DNA of 12,336 nucleotides from Gallionella sp. (lineage in GTDB: Bacteria > Pseudomonadota > Gammaproteobacteria > Burkholderiales > Gallionellaceae). Location: positions 1 to 12,336 of the forward strand of contig SCPW01000253.1 of assembly GCA_004298605.1 (NCBI GenBank), given 5' to 3'. The notes below the pieces were generated by a model. It saw only the letters and a program-made list of their open reading frames with translations, had not been told where the DNA came from and made no database searches. A program made the translations under genes and the position numbers. This document shows, piece after piece, positions 7,931-12,336 of this stretch; position 1 is the first letter of the stretch; every line of letters begins with the position of its first letter.

Positions 7931-8788
7931 AACGAACATCCGCAAAAACTGGAAGCCGCATTATATGTAGTTGCCACCCCGATTGGGAATTTGCGCGACA
8001 TCACGCTGCGCGCGCTGGATGTGCTGGCTGCGGCCGATGTGGTCGCGGCGGAAGATACGCGCAATACCGCCCACCTGCTGACGCATCACGGCATCGGCGC
8101 AAACAGGCTGATGGCGGCGCACCAGCATAACGAGCGCGGCGCGGCGGAAAAGATCATCGCGCTGTTGCGGGCGGGGCAAAGCGTGGCCTTCGTCACGGAT
8201 GCGGGAACACCGGCCATCAGCGACCCGGGCGCGCTGCTGGTGCAGGCGGTGCGGGCGGCGGGGTTGCGCGCCATCCCGGTTCCCGGCGCAAACGCGGCGG
8301 TGGCGGCCTTGTCGGTGTCCGGCCTGGCGGCGCCGCATTTTCTGTTCTATGGCTTTTTGCCCGGCAAGGCTGCCGCGCGCCGCGCCGCGCTGGAATCCCT
8401 GCGCGGCCAGGCCGCGACGCTGGTGTTTTACGAAGCGCCGCACCGCATCGTCGAATGCGCCGCCGATTTGTGCGCGGTGCTGGGCGGAGAGCGGCAGATC
8501 GTGCTGGCGCGCGAAATCACCAAGCTGTTCGAGACCCTCCACGCCTGCCCGCTGCGGGATGCCGGGGCCTGGCTGGAGGCTGACGGCAACCGGCAGCGCG
8601 GCGAATTCGTCGTGCTGGTCTCCGGCGCGGAGCCGCAGCAAGGTTTGACTGCCGAGGCGAGGCGCATTCTCGAAACGCTGCTCGGCGAACTGCCTCTCAA
8701 ACAGGCCGTGCAACTCGCCGCGCAAATCGGCGGGGGCAGCCGCAACGAACTGTACCAACTGGCGCTGCAAATTAAAAAACCGCCATGA
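7925..8788 (+). CDS. rsmI: RsmI, 16S rRNA (cytidine1402-2'-O)-methyltransferase
   Basis: The 287-residue protein is a tetrapyrrole-methylase-fold methyltransferase with all RsmI motifs. These are LYVVATPIGNLRDITLRAL at 13-31, AAEDTRNTAHLL at 41-52, VAFVTDAGTPAISDPG at 87-102, FYGFLPGK at 141-148, LVFYEAPHRI near 166-175 and REITKLFE near 196-203. It methylates the 2'-OH of C1402 in the decoding centre of 16S rRNA using SAM. The length equals E. coli RsmI (286). The start is TTG with a perfect AGGAGG. The gene is divergent from lpoA as in E. coli, but here the two coding regions overlap at their 5' ends by at least 6 bp. pilG follows in the same direction after 51 nt. Confidence 0.97.
   Translation: MHNEHPQKLEAALYVVATPIGNLRDITLRALDVLAAADVVAAEDTRNTAHLLTHHGIGANRLMAAHQHNERGAAEKIIALLRAGQSVAFVTDAGTPAISDPGALLVQAVRAAGLRAIPVPGANAAVAALSVSGLAAPHFLFYGFLPGKAAARRAALESLRGQAATLVFYEAPHRIVECAADLCAVLGGERQIVLAREITKLFETLHACPLRDAGAWLEADGNRQRGEFVVLVSGAEPQQGLTAEARRILETLLGELPLKQAVQLAAQIGGGSRNELYQLALQIKKPP
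7960..7989 (-). promoter_or_regulatory. lpoA: Sigma-70 promoter for the lpoA operon, inside rsmI
   Basis: On the minus strand TTCCCA (7984-7989) is followed after 18 nt by a perfect TATAAT (7960-7965). The predicted start near 7953 gives a leader of about 23 nt before the lpoA ATG at 7930. The whole promoter lies within early rsmI codons on the opposite strand. The -10 is a full consensus match and the -35 matches at four of six positions. Confidence 0.6.
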
Positions 8789-8839
8789 CAGTGAGGGTAA
8801 AATCCGCTAGGATTGCCCGCAAAACAGGGAGACAGCAAA

Positions 8840-9253
8840 TTGGACGGGAATCTGCCATTGCCGGGCGTGAAAGTGGTGCTGATCGATGACAGCAGCACCA
8901 TCCGGCGGAGCGGTGAAATATTTCTGAATCAGGCCGGTTGCAGCGTGGCGCTTGCCGAAGACGGTTTCGACGGGCTGTCCAAGGTGGCGGAGCACCAGCC
9001 CGATGTCATTTTCGTGGATACGATGATGCCGCGCCTGGACGGTTACCAGACTTGCGCCTTGCTCAAGAACCACCCCCGTTTCAAAAACGTTCCGGTCATC
9101 ATGCTGACCAGCAGGGACGCGCTGTTCGAACGCGCGCGCGGCAAGCTGGCCGGAGCCGGCCAGTACCTGCTCAAGCCGTTTGACAGGAAGAGCCTGATAG
9201 AAGCCGTCATCATGCAAATTCAAGAAAAAAAGGAGGCGGATCGTGGCGATTAA
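8840..9253 (+). CDS. pilG: PilG, Pil-Chp single-domain response regulator
   Basis: The 137-residue CheY-like receiver has the acidic pair Asp16/Asp17, phosphoacceptor Asp60 in VIFVDTMMPRLDGYQTCALL, switch Thr90 in MLTS and Lys112 in LLKPF. The segment around Asp60 closely matches Pseudomonas PilG (FVDIMMPRLDGYQTCALIK) rather than PilH. PilG is phosphorylated by ChpA and promotes type IV pilus extension and twitching, through pilus motors and cAMP in Pseudomonas. A TTG at 8840 is chosen because GGGAG (8827-8831) is 8 nt upstream and homologues begin near this point; a TTG at 8813 would add nine residues without a ribosome binding site. Its TAA stop (9251-9253) is also the left target duplication of the MITE-like element. 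Confidence 0.92.
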   Translation: MDGNLPLPGVKVVLIDDSSTIRRSGEIFLNQAGCSVALAEDGFDGLSKVAEHQPDVIFVDTMMPRLDGYQTCALLKNHPRFKNVPVIMLTSRDALFERARGKLAGAGQYLLKPFDRKSLIEAVIMQIQEKKEADRGD

Positions 9254-9283
9254 GAGCTTGCCCGTAAATAATTCAGCCCTGCG
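9254..9283 (+). repeat. Left terminal inverted repeat of the MITE-like element
   Basis: This is the 30-bp left end. It pairs with 9416-9445 with one mismatch (G at 9256 against the right end). It directly abuts the pilG stop codon. Confidence 0.85.
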
Positions 9284-9415
9284 TTGCCGCCCCAAAGCGA
9301 TGGATGCAAGGCGCGATCCGCCGCCCAATGCCGTTCATTGGGCAAGGGTCGCAACGCCGCAGACGCGCTTTGGGGCGGCAACCCTCCGGGCCGGGTGCGC
9401 TCAAATCGCCCCCGG

Positions 9416-9445
9416 CGCAGGGCTGAATTATTTACGGGCAAGTTC
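9416..9445 (-). repeat. Right terminal inverted repeat of the MITE-like element
   Basis: This is the inverted copy of 9254-9283, matching at 29 of 30 positions. It is followed by TAA at 9446-9448, the likely second copy of the target duplication. Confidence 0.85.
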
Positions 9446-9528
9446 TAAGGAAACAGGGGCAGCAGACGTTCCGGCAACCGGCCTGTCAGGCAAGATTGCC
9501 GCATCGGCTTGAGCGGCGCCAGGCGATC

Positions 9529-10023
9529 ATGTCAAAGCGGCTCAATCTGCACGAATTCCAGCAGCATTTAACCGACCGGCCGCAGGAACGCGATCTGCCG
9601 GTGGCGCAGGCGTCCACGCTGCTTGTGCGGATAGCGGGGGAAAACTGGCTGGTGGATATGGCGGATATCGGTGAAGTGTTGCCCCTGCCGCAGTTGGCGG
9701 TCGTGCCATTTACCAAGCCGTGGTTTCGCGGCGTGGCGAACGTGCGCGGAAACTTGTACGGCGTGGCCGATATGGCGGCCTACCGGCACAACGGGGCTGC
9801 ATCCGGGGACACCGATAATCGTATATTGCTACTTGCGGAGCGATACGCTTTTAACGCGGCGCTGCTGGTCGATTGCGTGCTGGGTTTGCGCGACACGCGG
9901 AACTGGCGGCAGGACGAGGTTGACGGGCAAACCGAATATTACGATGAACGGGGCGAGCCCTGGCGCAAGCTGGATGTGCGCGGCTTGCTGGAGCAGGCGG
10001 AGTTTCTGCAAATAGGCGTTTAG
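9529..10023 (+). CDS. pilI: PilI, CheW-like adaptor of the Pil-Chp system
   Basis: The 164-residue protein is a CheW-domain adaptor. After a short N-terminus (MSKRLNLHEFQQHL) comes the CheW core, with ENWLVDMADIGEVLPLPQL, then PFTKPWFRGVANVRGNLYGV, the conserved adaptor segment that forms the interaction surface, and a C-terminal ALLVDCVLGL region. PilI couples the ChpA kinase to the PilJ receptor in the type IV pilus chemosensory array. The ATG at 9529 is preferred because homologues begin close to this motif. The ribosome binding site is weak (AGGCG at short spacing), and a TTG at 9496 would add eleven residues. The MITE-like element lies upstream and separates it from pilG by 275 nt, so co-transcription now depends on reading through a long palindrome. 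Confidence 0.9.
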   Translation: MSKRLNLHEFQQHLTDRPQERDLPVAQASTLLVRIAGENWLVDMADIGEVLPLPQLAVVPFTKPWFRGVANVRGNLYGVADMAAYRHNGAASGDTDNRILLLAERYAFNAALLVDCVLGLRDTRNWRQDEVDGQTEYYDERGEPWRKLDVRGLLEQAEFLQIGV

Positions 10024-10043
10024 CCGGGAGCGAGAGGAATAAC

Positions 10044-10139
10044 GTGGTTAAAATAAAATCACCCCAATCCGGGCCGCCCGCAAAAATCATGGCGCGGATG
10101 GCGGGCCCGAAAGACCCGGCAGCGGATTTCAATTCATGA
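10044..10139 (+). CDS. 31-codon ORF in the position of pilJ
   Basis: GAGAGGA (10032-10038) precedes a GTG at 10044 by 5 nt and opens a 31-residue basic, Pro-rich frame (MVKIKSPQSGPPAKIMARMA and on) that stops with TGA at 10137-10139. It has no similarity I recognise and no membrane segment. pilJ would normally stand between pilI and chpA, so this may be a stub of its start left by deletion, or a small coupling peptide. The TGA is in the same frame as chpA and lies 18 nt before its start. GC-rich inverted segments near 10070-10112 could fold over part of it. Confidence 0.25.
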   Translation: MVKIKSPQSGPPAKIMARMAGPKDPAADFNS

Positions 10140-10157
10140 GCGGTCGCAACGGCAGGC

Positions 10158-12336
10158 ATGGCTGATCAGGCGCAATTCGACCTCGCGGCGCTGTCCGCCG
10201 CGAGGCCCGGCATGGATGCCGTAATGGGCGGTGTGGGCGCACGCCTCGAACAGTATCTGGCCGACCCTGCCCCCAATGCGGCGGCACTGGAAGCGGCGGT
10301 CCGCGAACTGCACGGCCTGCTGGATACGCTGGAGAGTCTCCGGCTGGACGGCGTGGCGGCATTCTGCGCCGAGCTGGAAAACGCCCTGCATGAACTCGCT
10401 TCCCGCCCGGGCGCCGTTTCCGGGATAGATCGCGATGTGCTGCGCCGCGCCCTGCCCGGCGTCACGCGCTACCTCGATGCTCTGGCCGATGGTGCGGATA
10501 ACGCCGCGCTGCGCCTGTTTCCCCAATATTGTGAGTTGCGGCGGTTGCGCGGCCTGGAGATGCCGTCCGAACTGGATTTGTTCTATCCCGATCTTGCCGT
10601 GCAATTGCCGCAGGAGGTGTTGGGCGCGCATCCGGCGGGCGATACCGTATGCGGGGCCGATGCGGCGGCGCCGCGCCTCGAAGCATTGCGCAGCCTGTAC
10701 CAGCAGGGCCTGATGCGCTGGCTGCGCCGCGACGACACACACGCCGCATTGCAGTCGATGCGGCAGGCGCTGGACGATGTGCTGCGCTGCATGCCGCAGG
10801 ATGGCGGCCGCGCGTTCTGGTGGGTTGCCGGTGGCCTGCTCGATTGTTTGATATTTGACGGTTTGCCCCCGGAACTGGGCGCGCGCAAATTGCTGGGGCG
10901 CATAGACCGGCAGATGCGCGCGGTCGCCGCGGGCGATGCCGGGGATGTGCGGCCAGCCATGAACGAGATGCTCTACCTGATCGGGCGCAGCCACACCGTG
11001 AACGGACTGGTGGAAACAATCAAGCGGGTTTACGCGCTGGACCGCTACCTGCCCGAACTTCCGGCATGGCCGCCCGGCGGAACGGCGCAACCGCTGGACA
11101 TCATGCGCGACCAATTGCGCGCCGCCGAAGAAAGCTGGGAGCGGTGCGCGCAAGGCGATGCGGCGGAATGCAAAAAATTCATCGGCCATGCCGGCCAGCT
11201 CGTGTCGCAGAGCGAAAAACTCGACCGCGATACCCTGCGGCATCTGGCCGGGCAGATTCAAACGCTGGCGCTGCAGGCCAGCGGGCCGGAGCGCGCGCAG
11301 CCCATCGCCACGGATATGGCGATGGCCTTGCTGCTGTTGGGCGGCGGCATCGAACATTACGGCAACCTGGGCAGCGATTTTCGGGAGCAGGTGCGCCTCC
11401 TGTCCGGAATGATGCAGGCGGCGGTCGACCGGCAGCCGGAGGACGCGCAACTCATGGCGGAATTGGTCGGCCTGCATTGCCGGATGGAACAGGGCGGCGC
11501 GCTGGCCGCCCTGGCCGACGAAATGCTGGCGAACCTCCAGCATGTCGAACACGGGCTGAACGCCTTTTCCCGCGATGCGGCAAAGCGCGGCGAACTGGCC
11601 GGACTGTTGCGCCTGCTGGACCAGATACAAGGCGGCCTGCGCATCTCGTCCCTGGAACAGGCGGAGCGGTTGCTGGTGTCTATCCGGGAGGGCATCCGCC
11701 GTTTTGCGCGGGGCGACGCCATCCCGGAACCGATGGAAAGCCATGCGCTGGCCGATGCGGTGGGCGTACTGGAAAACTATTTCCAGCACCTGAAATATGG
11801 TCGGGCGGGAGACGTGTTGCCATTGCAGGCGGCATTGGCCAATCTGGACGGGCTGCCCCGGGCACGCGCGCAGATGGCGGCGCACGCGGCGGGGCAACCC
11901 CGGACACACACGGGGATACGGCATCCGGCAGCCGAAGAACGGGAATTGTTCGAAGTGTTTCTGGAAGAGGCGCAAGAGGTGTTGCGCACCCTGCGCGACA
12001 ACCTGAAGGTTTGCCAGTTGCACCCCGGCAGCCGCGAGCCGCTGTCCATCATGAGGCGCGGCTTCCATACCCTCAAGGGCGGCGGGCAGATGGTCGGCCT
12101 GGACGATCTGGGCGAAGCGGCGTGGCGCGTCGAGCGCGCCATAAACGCGTGGCTGCGGGGCAACAAACCGGCCACCCCGGAACTGGTGCATTTCATCAAT
12201 GGGGCCGTGCAATCCTTTGCCGGCTGGGTGGACGCGCTCGGCAACCGGGGCAACGCGCACATCGAAACCGGCGAGCTGATAACGGCAGCGCAACGGATCG
12301 AGGAAGGCCTCGAACCGGATCAGGGGGCAGAAGATG
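10158..12336 (+). CDS. chpA: ChpA/PilL chemosensory histidine kinase, N-terminal part only
   Basis: The open frame of 726 codons continues past the right edge with no stop. The N-terminal 600 or so residues are helical and Leu/Ala-rich, like the non-phosphorylatable N-terminal region of ChpA/PilL. A clear Hpt domain follows at about 594-665, with ELFEVFLEEAQEVLRTLRDN and the phosphorylation motif FHTLKGGGQMVGL, in which His637 is the expected phosphoacceptor. ChpA is a CheA-type hybrid kinase with several Hpt domains, a CheA core and a C-terminal receiver; it controls type IV pilus motility through PilG and PilH. The kinase core lies outside the window. The start at 10158 follows an in-frame TGA by 18 nt and has only a weak ribosome binding site (GGCAGG). 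The beginning MADQAQFDLAALS resembles ChpA N-termini. Confidence 0.88.
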   Translation, partial: MADQAQFDLAALSAARPGMDAVMGGVGARLEQYLADPAPNAAALEAAVRELHGLLDTLESLRLDGVAAFCAELENALHELASRPGAVSGIDRDVLRRALPGVTRYLDALADGADNAALRLFPQYCELRRLRGLEMPSELDLFYPDLAVQLPQEVLGAHPAGDTVCGADAAAPRLEALRSLYQQGLMRWLRRDDTHAALQSMRQALDDVLRCMPQDGGRAFWWVAGGLLDCLIFDGLPPELGARKLLGRIDRQMRAVAAGDAGDVRPAMNEMLYLIGRSHTVNGLVETIKRVYALDRYLPELPAWPPGGTAQPLDIMRDQLRAAEESWERCAQGDAAECKKFIGHAGQLVSQSEKLDRDTLRHLAGQIQTLALQASGPERAQPIATDMAMALLLLGGGIEHYGNLGSDFREQVRLLSGMMQAAVDRQPEDAQLMAELVGLHCRMEQGGALAALADEMLANLQHVEHGLNAFSRDAAKRGELAGLLRLLDQIQGGLRISSLEQAERLLVSIREGIRRFARGDAIPEPMESHALADAVGVLENYFQHLKYGRAGDVLPLQAALANLDGLPRARAQMAAHAAGQPRTHTGIRHPAAEERELFEVFLEEAQEVLRTLRDNLKVCQLHPGSREPLSIMRRGFHTLKGGGQMVGLDDLGEAAWRVERAINAWLRGNKPATPELVHFINGAVQSFAGWVDALGNRGNAHIETGELITAAQRIEEGLEPDQGAED

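Larger units (their letters stand above)
9254..9445 (+). mobile_element. MITE-like palindromic element with 30-bp terminal inverted repeats
   Basis: The 192-bp element starts GAGCTTGCCCGTAAATAATT and ends with its inverse. The terminal repeats 9254-9283 and 9416-9445 match at 29 of 30 positions. A second, perfect 17-bp inverted pair (9283-9299 and 9366-9382) continues the palindrome inward, and the centre is an 8-bp hairpin (GCCCAATG, loop CCGTT, CATTGGGC; 9323-9343). TAA flanks both ends (9251-9253 and 9446-9448), consistent with a 3-bp target duplication. The right arm carries 33 unpaired bases (9383-9415). It encodes no transposase and so would have been mobilised by an IS sharing its ends; a TNA-target IS5-type parent is only a guess. 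Strand is arbitrary. Confidence 0.8.
9243..9512 (+). pseudogene. Candidate pilH remnant fused to the inserted element
   Basis: A strong AGGAGG (9231-9236) lies 6 nt before a GTG at 9243, which opens a frame beginning M-A-I-K within the last codons of pilG. PilH proteins commonly begin MAIK followed by a VDDS motif, and pilH follows pilG in Pseudomonas. Here the frame enters the palindromic element after four codons, passes through it without a stop, and ends at 9512 with SGKIAASA. That tail vaguely resembles a receiver-domain C-terminus. No receiver core (acidic pair, phospho-Asp, Lys) is present. Without the element and one TAA copy the frame would encode 24 residues. The most economical reading is that pilH was deleted to a stub and the element came in as well. 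It could also be a chance ORF. Confidence 0.35.

Noticed and set aside
8798..8803. TAAAAT as a -10 box for pilG
   Set aside because: No -35 hexamer at a sensible spacing; pilG lies only 51 nt after rsmI and could be read from upstream.
9446..9528. Possible riboswitch or leader RNA before pilI
   Set aside because: Short GC-rich inverted bits (CCGGCAACCGG, TTGCCGCATCGG) are present, but no known riboswitch core such as a c-di-GMP motif can be recognised.
10134..12293. 719-codon open frame on the minus strand opposite chpA
   Set aside because: The plus strand reads as a continuous ChpA protein with an Hpt motif, while the minus frame gives a His/Gln/Arg-rich product with no domain. Long antisense frames are common opposite high-GC genes with this codon use.

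Overview
The window looks like chromosomal DNA of a betaproteobacterium, probably of the Nitrosomonadales/Gallionellaceae type. The basis is high GC, the pairing of ubiE and ubiB with a bacterial Tim44-like gene, a stand-alone RfaE2 heptose adenylyltransferase, and Pil-Chp chemosensory genes next to rsmI. The exact genus cannot be read from the sequence. The genes form two divergent blocks that meet at about 7925-7945, with almost no non-coding DNA between them.

Left block, all on the minus strand and read from right to left: lpoA-like, yraN, diaA, dolP, rfaE2, ubiE, a small Cys-rich protein, rluA, a Tim44-like protein, ubiB, and a truncated TPR protein at the left edge. lpoA through rfaE2 are packed with 4-nt overlaps or gaps of 0-41 nt. 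With rsmI they reproduce the enterobacterial order rsmI / lpoA-yraN-diaA-dolP, an envelope and cell-cycle neighbourhood, followed here by a heptose-activation gene. The next segment holds two ubiquinone biosynthesis genes (ubiE, ubiB) with an rRNA/tRNA pseudouridine synthase and a membrane Tim44-like protein between them.

Right block, plus strand: rsmI (16S rRNA methyltransferase), then a Pil-Chp (twitching motility) chemosensory cluster of pilG, pilI and the 5' part of the very large chpA/pilL histidine kinase gene, which runs off the right edge. In the Pseudomonas-type order pilG-pilH-pilI-pilJ-chpA, two genes are missing here. Where pilH would lie there is a well-placed GTG start, a 192-bp palindromic MITE-like element flanked by TAA duplications, and a short tail. 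Where pilJ would lie there is only a 31-codon ORF with a good ribosome binding site.

The most interesting points are the MITE-like element inserted exactly at the pilG stop codon, the apparent collapse of pilH and pilJ, the head-to-head overlap of rsmI and lpoA with an lpoA promoter inside rsmI codons, and a hairpin that can cover the ubiB ribosome binding site. I saw no rRNA, tRNA, CRISPR array or complete insertion sequence, and no clear new biological system. No gene-free stretch exceeds 300 bases.
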